Source: JAFCUW01 sp049898325 (GTDB lineage: Bacteria; Pseudomonadota; Gammaproteobacteria; Burkholderiales; Burkholderiaceae_D). Taken from it: 64,000 bases of DNA. The position numbers and the translations under genes are program-made. The DNA is taken from positions 62,001 through 126,000 of the forward strand of contig NZ_JAFCXL010000002.1 of NCBI RefSeq assembly GCF_049898325.1, in the 5' to 3' direction. The notes under the pieces are model-generated. The model had not been told where the DNA came from. It did not search any database and saw nothing but the letters and a program-made list of their open reading frames with translations. The number at the start of each line of letters is the position of its first letter. Position 1 is the stretch's first letter. Shown in pieces: positions 7,935 to 16,675 of this stretch.

Positions 7935-9746
7935 TTACGCCAGCGCCGCCGTCACCTTGAGCACCTCGTCGGCCGTCGTCAGCCCCGCCACGATCTTCAT
8001 CGCGCCGGCAATGCGCAGCGGCTTCATGCCGTCGCTGATGCCCTGGCGGCGCAGGGCGGCCAGGTCCGTGCTCTTGCCGATCAGCTTGCTGAACGGCTCG
8101 GTGATGCTGAGCAGCTCGTAGATGCCGCTGCGGCCACGGAAACCCGTCTGGCGGCACGCGGGGCAGCCGACGGGGCGGTAGACCACGGCGGGCCGGGCGA
8201 TGTCCCAGGCGCCGCCGATGCTGTGCCAGATGGCGTCGTTCAGTTCGCCATCGGGCGACTTGCAATGGGGGCACAGGGTGCGCACCAGGCGCTGGGCCAG
8301 CACGCCGATGACGGTCGCTTCGAGCAGGTAATGGGGCACGCCCAGTTCCAGCAGGCGCATGATGGCCGAGGGGGCGTCGTTGGTGTGCAGCGTCGAGAGC
8401 ACCAGGTGACCCGTCAGCGCCGCCTGGATGGCCATCTCGGCCGTGCCCAGGTCGCGAATCTCTCCCACCATGATGATGTCGGGATCCTGCCGCATCAGCG
8501 CCTTGACGCCGTCGGCGAACGACAGGTCGATGCCCGGCTGCACCTGCATCTGGTTGAACGCCGCTTCGACCATCTCGATCGGGTCTTCCACCGTGCACAC
8601 ATTGACTTCGCTCGTGGCCAGCGCCTTGAGCGTCGTGTACAGCGTCGTCGTCTTGCCCGAGCCGGTGGGGCCGGTGACAAGGATGATGCCGTGCGGGCGC
8701 TTGGTCAGCGCGTCCCAGCGGAGTGTGTCCTCGACGGGGAAGCCCAGCTCCGGCAGGGTCTTGACCACCACGTCCGGGTCGAAAATACGCATCACCAGCT
8801 TTTCGCCAAAGGCCGTCGGCAGCGTCGACAGGCGCAGCTCGACTTCCTGGCCCCCATTCGTGCGCGTCTTGATGCGGCCATCCTGGGGCCGGCGCTTTTC
8901 GATGACGTCCATGCGGCCGAGCAGCTTGATGCGCGCCGTCATGGCGATCATCACCACTGCCGGCACCTGGTAGACCTGGTGCAGCACGCCATCGATGCGA
9001 AAACGGATGGTGGCGACGTCGCGCTTGGGTTCGAGGTGGATGTCGGAGGCGCGCTGCTCGAACGCGTATTGCCACAGCCAGTCGACAATGTTGACGACGT
9101 GCTGGTCGTTGGCGTCGAGTTGCTTGTTGAGCTTGCCCAGCTCCACCAGTTGCTCGAAATTGTTGCGCAGGGCGACGTCCTGCCCGCTCGTCTTGTTGGC
9201 GCTCTTGATCGACTTGGCCAGCGCGAAAAACTGCGCGATGTACTGGGCGATGTCGAGCGGGCTGGCAAACACCAGCACGATCTTGCGGCGCGACAGGCGC
9301 GCAATTTCTGCTTCCCAGGCGATGCTGAAGGGCTCGGCCGTGGCCACCGTCAGCGTGGTGGCCGTCAATTCGAGCGGCAGGATGTTAAAGCGCGCCGCGT
9401 AGCTGGCCGACATGACGTCGGCCACCTGGGTGAAGTCGATTTTCAGGGGATCGATGCGGCAAAACGGCAGCGCCGCCTTGTGCGCCACCCATTCGCACAG
9501 GGCGTCGAGCGTCATCTGGCGGTGCGGCGCCCTGGCCGAGATGAGCTTGCACTGGGCCACAGCCGTGAGCGGGTGCATGCCGGCCGCACCGTTCTTGAGG
9601 ATGCCCTGCGCCTCCGCGTAATGGGCCTTGCTGCCCGCCTTTTCGACGATGCCGTCGGCCAGCAGCCAGGAAAAAATCGCCTGCAGATCGAGGGCGGCGG
9701 GACGACTGCCCGGCACGCTGGAGGATACGGTTGCGGCTGGTTTCAA
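7935..9746 (-). CDS. GspE/PulE/PilB-type secretion or pilus ATPase
   Basis: A 603-residue assembly ATPase of the type II secretion/type IV pilus family. It has an N-terminal MshEN-like region, then the hexamer-forming ATPase core with Walker A GPTGSGKTT (about residue 358), an Asp box around TVEDPIE, Walker B IIMVGEIRD (about 425), a His box (STLHTNDAPSA) and a zinc-binding CPHC...CPAC tetracysteine. All catalytic features are intact. No pilin, secretin or GspF-like gene lies next to it, so it is an orphan locus or its partners are elsewhere. The exact subfamily cannot be set without a tree. Confidence 0.9.
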   Translation of the reverse strand: MKPAATVSSSVPGSRPAALDLQAIFSWLLADGIVEKAGSKAHYAEAQGILKNGAAGMHPLTAVAQCKLISARAPHRQMTLDALCEWVAHKAALPFCRIDPLKIDFTQVADVMSASYAARFNILPLELTATTLTVATAEPFSIAWEAEIARLSRRKIVLVFASPLDIAQYIAQFFALAKSIKSANKTSGQDVALRNNFEQLVELGKLNKQLDANDQHVVNIVDWLWQYAFEQRASDIHLEPKRDVATIRFRIDGVLHQVYQVPAVVMIAMTARIKLLGRMDVIEKRRPQDGRIKTRTNGGQEVELRLSTLPTAFGEKLVMRIFDPDVVVKTLPELGFPVEDTLRWDALTKRPHGIILVTGPTGSGKTTTLYTTLKALATSEVNVCTVEDPIEMVEAAFNQMQVQPGIDLSFADGVKALMRQDPDIIMVGEIRDLGTAEMAIQAALTGHLVLSTLHTNDAPSAIMRLLELGVPHYLLEATVIGVLAQRLVRTLCPHCKSPDGELNDAIWHSIGGAWDIARPAVVYRPVGCPACRQTGFRGRSGIYELLSITEPFSKLIGKSTDLAALRRQGISDGMKPLRIAGAMKIVAGLTTADEVLKVTAALA

Positions 9747-9777
9747 GACGAACTCCCATCTGCGGCGAAGAGAAGGT

Positions 9778-10560
9778 TTATGGCGCGGCCAACAAACCCT
9801 TGAGCCAGGCTTTCGCCGGCAACTTGGTGGCGGCGACGATGGCGGCCGCGCGCGTGGCCAGCGCGGCCCCGTCGATCGTCGGCTTGCTGGCGAAACACAG
9901 GGCGACGACGTTGCCGTCGTGGACCTCGGGCAGGCAGATTACGTGCGCAAAGGCGAACTTCATCGCCTTCAGGTTCTTGTTGAAGCTGGGGTGGTCGCCG
10001 AACAGGTTCACCGTCATGATGCCGGCCGGCGTCAGGCAGGCGCAGCAGGACTGGTAGAACTCGGGGGTGTCGAGCACGGGCCCCTTGGCGGTGGCGTCGT
10101 ACAGGTCGCACTGGAGCACGTCGAAGCGGCCCGCGTTGGCGGGATCGTTGACGAAATCGAGCGCGTCCATTTCCAGCACCGCCAGGCGCGGGTCGGGCGG
10201 CGGCATCTTGAACATCGATTCGCAGACGGCAATGACGGACGCGTTCAGCTCGACCGCCGTGACCTGCGCGTCCGCAAACGTTTTATAGCAAAACTTGGTG
10301 AGGGCGCCTGTCCCCAGGCCCAGTTGGGCAATGTCGCGGGGGGCGTCGATGAACAGCATCCAGGCCATCATCTGCTGGGCGTATTCGAGTTCGGGCCAGT
10401 CGGGCTTGCGGATGCGCATGGCCCCTTGCACCCATTCGGTGCCGAAGTGCAGATAGCGCACGCCGTCCTGTTCGGACAGGGTGACGGGGGCGAATTTGGG
10501 CTTGCGCGCGGGGCGGCGCGAGGATTCGGCTTGTTCGATGGATTTTCTTCTGATGAGCAT
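9778..10560 (-). CDS. Spermidine synthase-like SAM-fold protein
   Basis: A 260-residue protein with the Rossmann fold of spermidine synthases and class I methyltransferases. Visible are LGLGTGALTKF (nucleotide-binding loop), an acidic strand end at VTAVELNAS, and LQCDLYDA where spermidine synthases carry a catalytic acidic residue. It resembles the stand-alone 'spermine/spermidine synthase-like' proteins common in Burkholderiales; true aminopropyltransferase activity is uncertain. It lies 31 bases upstream of the GspE-like gene on the same strand, so co-transcription is likely. Confidence 0.75.
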   Translation of the reverse strand: MLIRRKSIEQAESSRRPARKPKFAPVTLSEQDGVRYLHFGTEWVQGAMRIRKPDWPELEYAQQMMAWMLFIDAPRDIAQLGLGTGALTKFCYKTFADAQVTAVELNASVIAVCESMFKMPPPDPRLAVLEMDALDFVNDPANAGRFDVLQCDLYDATAKGPVLDTPEFYQSCCACLTPAGIMTVNLFGDHPSFNKNLKAMKFAFAHVICLPEVHDGNVVALCFASKPTIDGAALATRAAAIVAATKLPAKAWLKGLLAAP

Positions 10561-10584
10561 AGGGCGACCTGATTCGATCGCCCT
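10561..10584 (-). promoter_or_regulatory. Inverted repeat abutting the start codon of the spermidine synthase-like gene
   Basis: AGGGCGA and TCGCCCT form a perfect 7-bp inverted repeat with a 10-base centre, ending directly at the ATG. In the mRNA it would form a hairpin over the ribosome-binding region; in DNA it could be an operator. Confidence 0.4.
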
Positions 10585-10630
10585 ATTATCAATGCTGGGG
10601 TTCCCCTAGCGCAAGCTCCGCGCTAGTGGT

Positions 10631-11152
10631 TCAATAGCTCTCTGGCTCGACATTCACGCGCAGGCGCACGCGCTGGCCCGGGTCGCGCTGCATCACGCTG
10701 GTGTAGTTGCGGCCATGGTAGTCGTAGGTGACGTCGTAGCCGACCGTGCGCGATTCGTACGCATCGACGTTGCGGCACTGGCGCACGGCCTGTTCCTGCA
10801 TGACGGTCTGGCCGACCGGGCGGCCGTCGTTGTCGACGCGGTCACCGACCAGGGCGCCGCCGATGGCGCCGGCCGCGGTGGCGGCGGCACGGCCGGAGCC
10901 GCCACCGACCTGGTTGCCCAGCAGGGCGCCGGCGATGCCGCCAATGATGGCGCCGCCCGCACTACGCTGTTGCTGTTGCTGGACCGGCTGCTGGACGTAA
11001 TCGGTACGGCACTCCTGGCGCGGCTGGCGCACTTGCTCGACACGGGGCGATACACGCACGACACGGCCGTAGTCCTCGAACTCGACAGCGTGCGCCAAGG
11101 GAAGGGCAGCGACGCCCAAGACGGTCATCAGCAGTTTTGCGTGCATCTTCAT
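10631..11152 (-). CDS. Glycine-zipper (17-kDa surface antigen-like) envelope protein
   Basis: A 173-residue exported protein. The chosen ATG gives a signal peptide (MKMHAKLLMTVLG, cleavage near AHA) and has GAGG six bases upstream; an earlier start in frame would spoil the signal sequence. The mature part has a Gln-rich stretch, then a glycine zipper (GGAIIGGIAGALLG and AGAIGGALVGDRV) as in outer-membrane 17-kDa antigens, then a C-terminal beta-rich domain with VTYDYHGRNY. Such proteins sit in the cell envelope; the molecular role is not known. Confidence 0.8.
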   Translation of the reverse strand: MKMHAKLLMTVLGVAALPLAHAVEFEDYGRVVRVSPRVEQVRQPRQECRTDYVQQPVQQQQQRSAGGAIIGGIAGALLGNQVGGGSGRAAATAAGAIGGALVGDRVDNDGRPVGQTVMQEQAVRQCRNVDAYESRTVGYDVTYDYHGRNYTSVMQRDPGQRVRLRVNVEPESY

Positions 11153-11502
11153 ATCAGCCTCGTAGGTGGAATCGTGAAACAGGTTAGCCAAATCGGCCAT
11201 GTTTGTATACTAGCGCGTTGGTCGTACCAGTTAAGTCCATTGTGGCAACAAAATGTAACAAGGCGTCAATACGAGGGCACACAATCCGTGCGTAAATGAA
11301 TCTGTTTTTTTACAAATATTTCGCCGACGATCACATTCGGGTTGATTCAGTTACCACAAAACGTTACCCTTACTGGAAAACAGTGGGCGCGTTGGCGCCA
11401 AGCAACGATATTGGGAGAAACGCGTGGTCCGTGACGACGACGCACGCACGCACGAGAACGCCACGTCATACCACCGGTTATCCGGGCCGATCTGAGGGAA
11501 AA
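11153..11502. other. Intergenic region between divergent genes
   Basis: About 350 bases with no supported ORF. It must hold the promoters of the glycine-zipper gene (leftward) and barstar (rightward). TATACT at 11206-11211 is a possible -10, without a good -35. The middle is clearly richer in A+T than the flanking genes. Confidence 0.4.
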
Positions 11503-11901
11503 ATGAGTTTGTTGCTAACAGTGCCGCCACATCTTGTGCAGTCCATTCGCGCCTTTCGCGTCAACGAACTGCAGGAGGAGGCCGCGCGCCTGGGACATCA
11601 CTTTCTGTATGCCCACTGTGCCGATGCGCTGACCAAGCAGCAGGTCTGTGCCCGCATCGGCGAGAGTTTCTATTTTCCCAAGCCATGCAGCAAGAATTTC
11701 GATGCGCTGCGCGAATGCCTGACCAACACCATCCACAATGCGGGGCCCCAACCGGGTTTCCTGGTGGTGCTCGAGCAACTGCCGAACACGCAAAAATTCG
11801 ACAAGGAAGCGCGCGAAACCCTGCTCGACGTGTTTCGCGACGCGGCCGATTTCTGGGCCGAGAAAAAAGTCCCGTTCCGCGTCTTTTACTCGTTCGAATA
11901 G
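11503..11901 (+). CDS. Barstar family ribonuclease inhibitor
   Basis: A 132-residue protein with the barstar pattern: FYFPKPCSKNFDALRECLTN (the helix and loop that plug a barnase active site) and a C-terminal strand. The ATG at 11503 has GAGGG five to nine bases upstream; the open frame extends further back but without coding character. Barstar proteins inhibit barnase-type RNases. No barnase-like gene lies beside it, so it could be an orphan immunity protein or have another role. Confidence 0.85.
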   Translation: MSLLLTVPPHLVQSIRAFRVNELQEEAARLGHHFLYAHCADALTKQQVCARIGESFYFPKPCSKNFDALRECLTNTIHNAGPQPGFLVVLEQLPNTQKFDKEARETLLDVFRDAADFWAEKKVPFRVFYSFE

Positions 11902-11955
11902 CGCAGGAGGGGGTGGTGCGCGCGTGCTGCGCTGCAACATAATGCGCGGCGTTTC

Positions 11956-11984
11956 TTGGTCCGGCCTGCTGGCCGGGTTACAAT
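11956..11984 (+). promoter_or_regulatory. Promoter candidate for purN
   Basis: TTGGTC (11956-11961) and TACAAT (11979-11984) are 17 bases apart. The purN ATG begins seven bases after the -10, so the transcript would have almost no leader. Confidence 0.45.
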
Positions 11985-11991
11985 GCGCGCT

Positions 11992-12579
11992 ATGAAAAAC
12001 ATCGTGATCCTCATTTCCGGCGGCGGTAGCAATATGGCGGCCATCGTGCGCGCCTGTGCGGCCGAGCAGTGGCCGGTGAAGATTGCCGCGGTGATCAGCA
12101 ATAAAGCGGACGCGGGCGGCTTGAAATTTGCCGCCGAGCAGGGTATTCCCACCGTGGTGGTGCCCAATACCGCCTACGCCAGCCGCGAGCTGTTCGACGC
12201 CGCCCTGCGCGACGCGATCGACCAGTTCGCGCCGGACCTGGTGGTGCTGGCCGGCTTCATGCGCATCCTGACGGCGCCGTTCGTGGCGCACTACGCCGAT
12301 CGCATGCTCAATATCCACCCGTCGCTGCTGCCGAAATACCCGGGCCTGCACACGCACCGCCAGGCGCTGGCCGCCGGCGACGCCAGGCACGGCGTCACGG
12401 TGCACATCGTCACCGCCGAACTCGACCACGGACCCGTGCTGGGCCAGGCCGAGATCGACATCTTGCCTGGTGACACAGAACAAACCCTGGCAGCTCGCCT
12501 GCTGATCGAAGAACACCAGCTCTACCCGCGCGTGATCCGCAGTCTGATCGAACAGCGCCGCCGTCCCACCCCACACTAG
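11992..12579 (+). CDS. purN: Phosphoribosylglycinamide formyltransferase (GAR transformylase)
   Basis: This 195-residue enzyme transfers a formyl group from 10-formyl-THF to GAR, the third step of purine synthesis. The N-terminal ISGGGSNMAAI loop binds the phosphate of GAR. The catalytic triad is present: Asn and His in NIHPSLLPKYPG and Asp in the ELDHGPVLGQ loop. Length matches the PurN family. The start ATG has no Shine-Dalgarno sequence but sits just after a promoter-like sequence. An RsmB-family gene follows 19 bases downstream. Confidence 0.95.
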   Translation: MKNIVILISGGGSNMAAIVRACAAEQWPVKIAAVISNKADAGGLKFAAEQGIPTVVVPNTAYASRELFDAALRDAIDQFAPDLVVLAGFMRILTAPFVAHYADRMLNIHPSLLPKYPGLHTHRQALAAGDARHGVTVHIVTAELDHGPVLGQAEIDILPGDTEQTLAARLLIEEHQLYPRVIRSLIEQRRRPTPH

Positions 12580-12598
12580 TCGTCAATTAAGGAACATC

Positions 12599-13933
12599 AT
12601 GAGATTGCCTCCAGCGATCCTCGCCAATACCGAAGAGGTATTGCGCGAGATCTTACGTTTTACGTCGCCCGCCGACACAACCTTGTCGCGTTACTTCAAG
12701 GATCACCCGCGGCTCGGTTCGCGCGAACGGGGCGCCGTCGCTGAAGGCATCTATGCCATCTTGCGCAACAAAAGCTTTTTCACCGACTTCGCCGAAGCGG
12801 GCCAGAGCCCGACCATGCGCCGTCTCACCATCCTCGGCCTGGCCGAAGCGGTGGGTGTCGATTCGCTGGGCGGCCTGACGGAAGAAGAAACCGAATTTCT
12901 GAACCGCATCGCCCAGATCGACCGCACGCTGATGCCCGCGCAAATGCAGTCGAACCTGCCGAAATGGTTGTTCGACAAATTCGTCGCACAGTACGGCGAA
13001 GCCGAAACACTGGCGCTCGCGCATGCGCTGAACCAGCCGGCGCCGCTCGACTTGCGCGTCAACACCATCAAGGCCACCCGCGACGAAGTGGTGGCGCGCC
13101 TGCTCGAGGCGCCGATTGCCGCCGAGCCCACCCCGTATGCGCCGCTGGGTCTGCGCGTGCTGAAAAAGCCCTCGCTGCAAAATCTGCCCCTGTTCAAGGA
13201 AGGCGCCATCGAGGTGCAGGACGAGGGCAGCCAGGTGCTGGCGCAGATCGTCGGCGCCAAGCGCGGCGAAATGGTGGTCGATTTCTGTGCCGGCGCGGGC
13301 GGCAAGACGCTGGCGCTGGGCGCGCTGATGCGCAACACGGGCCGCTTGTACGCCTTTGACGTGTCGGAAAAGCGCCTGGCGAAACTCAAGCCACGCCTGG
13401 CCCGCAGCGGCTTGTCGAACGTGCACCCGGTGCAGATCGCCCACGAGCGCGACGCCAAGGTCAAGCGCCTGGCTGGCAAGATCGACAAGGTGCTGGTCGA
13501 CGCGCCCTGCTCGGGCCTGGGCACGCTGCGCCGCAATCCTGACGTCAAGTGGCGCCAGAAGGAAACCGCGATTGCTGAAATGCAGGAAAAACAGGCGGCC
13601 ATCCTGGACGGCGCCGCCCGCCTGCTCAAGGGCGGCGGCCGCCTGATCTACGCCACCTGCAGCCTGCTCGACGAAGAGAACGACTGGATCGTCGAACAAT
13701 TCCTCAAGCAGCACGAGGAATTCACGCTGGTGCCCATGCACCAGGTGCTGGCCGAGCAAAAAATCGACCTCGAGATGGGCGATTACCTGAAAATGCTGCC
13801 GCACAAGCACCACACCGATGGCTTCTTCGCCGCCGTGCTCGAGCGTAAACCGTTGCCGCCACGGCCGCCGAAGCCGGTGGAAGGTGAGGACGTCGCCGCT
13901 GACGCCGACGCCGCCGACGCGGCCGACGCCTAA
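12599..13933 (+). CDS. RsmB/NOP-family RNA (cytosine-C5) methyltransferase
   Basis: A 444-residue SAM-dependent m5C methyltransferase of the RsmB/Nop2/Sun group, probably acting on rRNA. The N-terminal NusB-like region is followed by the SAM-binding VDFCAGAGGKTLALG, the motif IV cysteine in VDAPCSGLGTLRRNPD and the motif VI cysteine in IYATCSLLDEEN, so both catalytic cysteines are present. The C-terminus ends in a short Asp-Ala low-complexity tail encoded by near-repeats of gccgac. RsmB itself and close paralogues cannot be told apart here, so I give no symbol. AAGGA precedes the ATG. Confidence 0.85.
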   Translation: MRLPPAILANTEEVLREILRFTSPADTTLSRYFKDHPRLGSRERGAVAEGIYAILRNKSFFTDFAEAGQSPTMRRLTILGLAEAVGVDSLGGLTEEETEFLNRIAQIDRTLMPAQMQSNLPKWLFDKFVAQYGEAETLALAHALNQPAPLDLRVNTIKATRDEVVARLLEAPIAAEPTPYAPLGLRVLKKPSLQNLPLFKEGAIEVQDEGSQVLAQIVGAKRGEMVVDFCAGAGGKTLALGALMRNTGRLYAFDVSEKRLAKLKPRLARSGLSNVHPVQIAHERDAKVKRLAGKIDKVLVDAPCSGLGTLRRNPDVKWRQKETAIAEMQEKQAAILDGAARLLKGGGRLIYATCSLLDEENDWIVEQFLKQHEEFTLVPMHQVLAEQKIDLEMGDYLKMLPHKHHTDGFFAAVLERKPLPPRPPKPVEGEDVAADADAADAADA

Positions 13934-13953
13934 GCCCGTCACAGCGTCCGCCC

Positions 13954-15288
13954 ATGCGACTGCCGCAACTGTTATCCGACCTCATCGGTGACCTGCAAGA
14001 GCCGGGCGTGCTCTGGCAGGCAGTCGCCATCGTTGCCAGCATGGTGCTGGGCTGGGCACTCGCGCGCGTCATTCGCGCGCAGGTGCGCCAGCGCAGCGCC
14101 GTGGCCAACCCCGGCAATGAAGGGCGCAACGCCGCCGTGCGCAGTTTTACCCGCGTGCTGGGTCCGCTGCTCATTCTCGGCGCGCTGGCGCTGTCGCGCT
14201 ACATCCTCGCGCACTACCAGCACGTCAATATTCTCAACGTGGCGGTGCCGCTGGCCTCCTCGTTCGTGCTGATCCGTACCGCCTTTTATCTGCTGCGCCG
14301 CGTGTTCGCCCGCGGCAGTGAGCAGTTGGGCGCAACGTTTCAGACGTTCGAGAAAGTGTTCGCGCTGGTCGTGTGGGTGGCGGTGGCGCTGTACATCACG
14401 GGCGTGTGGCCGGACATCCTCCATTACCTGGACCGCACCACCTTGCCCATCGGCCGCAACAAGGTGGCGCTGGCCGACATCCTGCAGGCGGGCGCCTCGG
14501 TGGTGGTGCTGCTGATGCTGGCGTTGTGGGCCGGCACTGCGCTCGACGAGCGCCTGATGGGCGTGCAGGGCTTGAACATGTCGCTGCGGGTGGTACTGGC
14601 GCGCGTCAGCCGGGCCGTGCTGATCGTCGTCGCCGTGCTGGTGAGCCTGTCGATGGTGGGTATCGACCTGACCGTGCTGTCCGTGTTCGGCGGCGCGCTG
14701 GGGGTGGGGCTGGGCCTGGGTCTGCAAAAAATCGCCAGCAATTATGTGTCCGGCTTTGTGATTTTGCTCGAGCGCAGCCTGTCGATCGGCGACATGATCA
14801 CGGTCGACAAATACAGCGGCATCGTCAGCCAGATCAACACCCGCTACACGGTGCTCAAAGGACTCGATGGGATCGATACGGTGTTGCCGAACGAGATGCT
14901 GATTTCCTCGGTGGTGCAAAACCAGTCCCTGTCTTCGCGCAATATCCGCGGCAGCACGGTGCTGACGGTGGCCTACGGCAGCGATCTCGACGTCGTCATT
15001 CCGCTGCTCCAATCGGTGGCCGCCGGCGTGCCGCGCGTGCTCGAGACGCCCGGGCCGGGCGTGTCGCTGAACAGCTTCAAGCCTGAAGGCTTCGAGCTCG
15101 AGCTGGGATTCTGGATTGTCGATCCGGAAAGCGGCCGTGGCGGCGTGATCTCGGAAATCAATCAGCGCATTTACAGGCTTGTCGAATCAGGCGATATCAA
15201 GTTGGCAAAAGCCGCGCTTACTGCAGAGCAAGTCGATCGACAAATCGCCACGGCGCTTGGAAATATCTCACAAACTGTCACGAATTGA
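13954..15288 (+). CDS. MscS-family mechanosensitive ion channel
   Basis: A 444-residue inner-membrane protein with several N-terminal transmembrane helices (about residues 20-40, 70-85, 95-115, 132-150, 175-195). The pore-lining TM3 follows, with small-residue packing (GGALGVGLGLGLQKIASNYVSG) and then the cytoplasmic beta domain starting at LERSLSIGDMI. Length is greater than E. coli MscS, as for YbdG/YnaI-like members. It would release solutes on osmotic downshock. It starts 20 bases after the methyltransferase gene and may share its transcript. Confidence 0.9.
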   Translation: MRLPQLLSDLIGDLQEPGVLWQAVAIVASMVLGWALARVIRAQVRQRSAVANPGNEGRNAAVRSFTRVLGPLLILGALALSRYILAHYQHVNILNVAVPLASSFVLIRTAFYLLRRVFARGSEQLGATFQTFEKVFALVVWVAVALYITGVWPDILHYLDRTTLPIGRNKVALADILQAGASVVVLLMLALWAGTALDERLMGVQGLNMSLRVVLARVSRAVLIVVAVLVSLSMVGIDLTVLSVFGGALGVGLGLGLQKIASNYVSGFVILLERSLSIGDMITVDKYSGIVSQINTRYTVLKGLDGIDTVLPNEMLISSVVQNQSLSSRNIRGSTVLTVAYGSDLDVVIPLLQSVAAGVPRVLETPGPGVSLNSFKPEGFELELGFWIVDPESGRGGVISEINQRIYRLVESGDIKLAKAALTAEQVDRQIATALGNISQTVTN

Positions 15289-15395
15289 TCACGTGAAACG
15301 TCATTTCCCCTGAAGGAAGCGCGTAAAATGACCGTTGCTGACCGGCTCACCGAAAGTCGGCATGACCTTGGTTCTTAGACGCTACTGGAGAGGTA

Positions 15396-16607
15396 ATGGA
15401 TTTGTTAAGCAGCATGATGCAAGCGGTACTGGGTTTTCTGGACGGCGGCATCTTTAAACTGTCGGCGTGGCAAGTAGTTGTTTATACGCTCGTTGTAACG
15501 CACATCACGATCGCCGCGGTGACGATCTATCTGCACCGCCACCAGGCCCACCGGGCGCTGGAACTGCACGCGCTGCCCAGCCATTTTTTCCGTTTCTGGC
15601 TGTGGCTCACCACCGGCCAGGTCACCAAGGAATGGGCCGCCATCCACCGCAAGCACCACGCCAAGTGCGACACCGAGGAAGACCCGCACAGCCCGGTCAC
15701 GCGCGGCATCAAAAAAGTGTTTTTTGAAGGCGCCGAGCTGTACCGCGACGAGTCGAGAAACCTGGAAACCATGGCCAAATATGGCCACGGCACGCCGACC
15801 GACTGGATCGAGCGCAACCTGTACACCCGCTTCAGCATGCAAGGCGTGGCCATCCTGCTGGTGCTCAACATCGCCCTGTTTGGCATCATCGGCTTGTCGA
15901 TCTGGGCCGTGCAGATGATGTGGATTCCGATCATGGCCGCCGGCATCATCAACGGCATCGGTCACTGGTGGGGCTATCGCAACTACGATTGCGCGGATGC
16001 GGCCACCAACATCGTCCCGTGGGGCATCCTGATCGGTGGCGAAGAGCTGCACAACAACCACCACACCTATGCCACCTCGGCCAAGCTGTCGAGCAAGTGG
16101 TATGAGTTCGATATCGGCTGGCTGTATATCCGCATCCTGGAAACGCTGGGCCTGGCGAAAGTGCGCAAGATCGCGCCGGAGCCAAAATTCGCGCAAGGCA
16201 AGCTGGTCGCCGACTTCGATACCTTGCAGTCCGTCATCGCCAACCGTTATGACGTGATGGCCAAGTATGCCAAGTCCTTCAAGCACGCCTGGCACGAAGA
16301 GATCGACCATTTGCGCAACAAGGCGGCGCTGGAAAAGCGTTTCCTGAAGTCTTCGCGCAAGTTGCTGCAACGGGAGCCGGCCAAGCTGGAGCCGTCGCAC
16401 AAGCTGCAACTGACGGAATTGTTCGAGCACAGCAAGGCGCTCGAAACCATGCACACGATGCGCGTCGAACTGGGCGCCATCTGGGAACGCTCGCACTTTA
16501 CGCGTGACCAGTTGCTGCACCAACTGCAAGACTGGTGCGCGCGCGCCGAAGCGTCGGGCATCAAGTCGCTGCAGGAGTTTTCCCTGCGCTTGCGCAGCTA
16601 CGCGTAA
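15396..16607 (+). CDS. Membrane fatty-acid desaturase (delta-9 / acyl-CoA desaturase type)
   Basis: A 403-residue integral-membrane di-iron desaturase. The three histidine boxes are present: HRHQAH near residue 48, HRKHH near 87 and HNNHH near 221. Hydrophobic segments at about 20-42, 146-170 and 175-190 fit the family's membrane layout. The C-terminal 120 residues are a charged, helical extension without histidine motifs. It introduces double bonds into saturated acyl chains and would adjust membrane fluidity. GGAGAGG lies just before the ATG and a terminator follows the gene. Confidence 0.9.
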   Translation: MDLLSSMMQAVLGFLDGGIFKLSAWQVVVYTLVVTHITIAAVTIYLHRHQAHRALELHALPSHFFRFWLWLTTGQVTKEWAAIHRKHHAKCDTEEDPHSPVTRGIKKVFFEGAELYRDESRNLETMAKYGHGTPTDWIERNLYTRFSMQGVAILLVLNIALFGIIGLSIWAVQMMWIPIMAAGIINGIGHWWGYRNYDCADAATNIVPWGILIGGEELHNNHHTYATSAKLSSKWYEFDIGWLYIRILETLGLAKVRKIAPEPKFAQGKLVADFDTLQSVIANRYDVMAKYAKSFKHAWHEEIDHLRNKAALEKRFLKSSRKLLQREPAKLEPSHKLQLTELFEHSKALETMHTMRVELGAIWERSHFTRDQLLHQLQDWCARAEASGIKSLQEFSLRLRSYA

Positions 16608-16630
16608 GCAAGCGCTCGCTTGAAACAAAA

Positions 16631-16659
16631 GAAAGGCTCCCGCGGGAGCCTTTCTTTTT
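16631..16659 (+). terminator. Terminator after the desaturase gene
   Basis: A perfect 11-bp stem (GAAAGGCTCCC with GGGAGCCTTTC) followed by TTTTT. It lies between converging genes and could serve both strands. Confidence 0.85.
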
Positions 16660-16675
16660 GCGCCGGCGCTGATCG

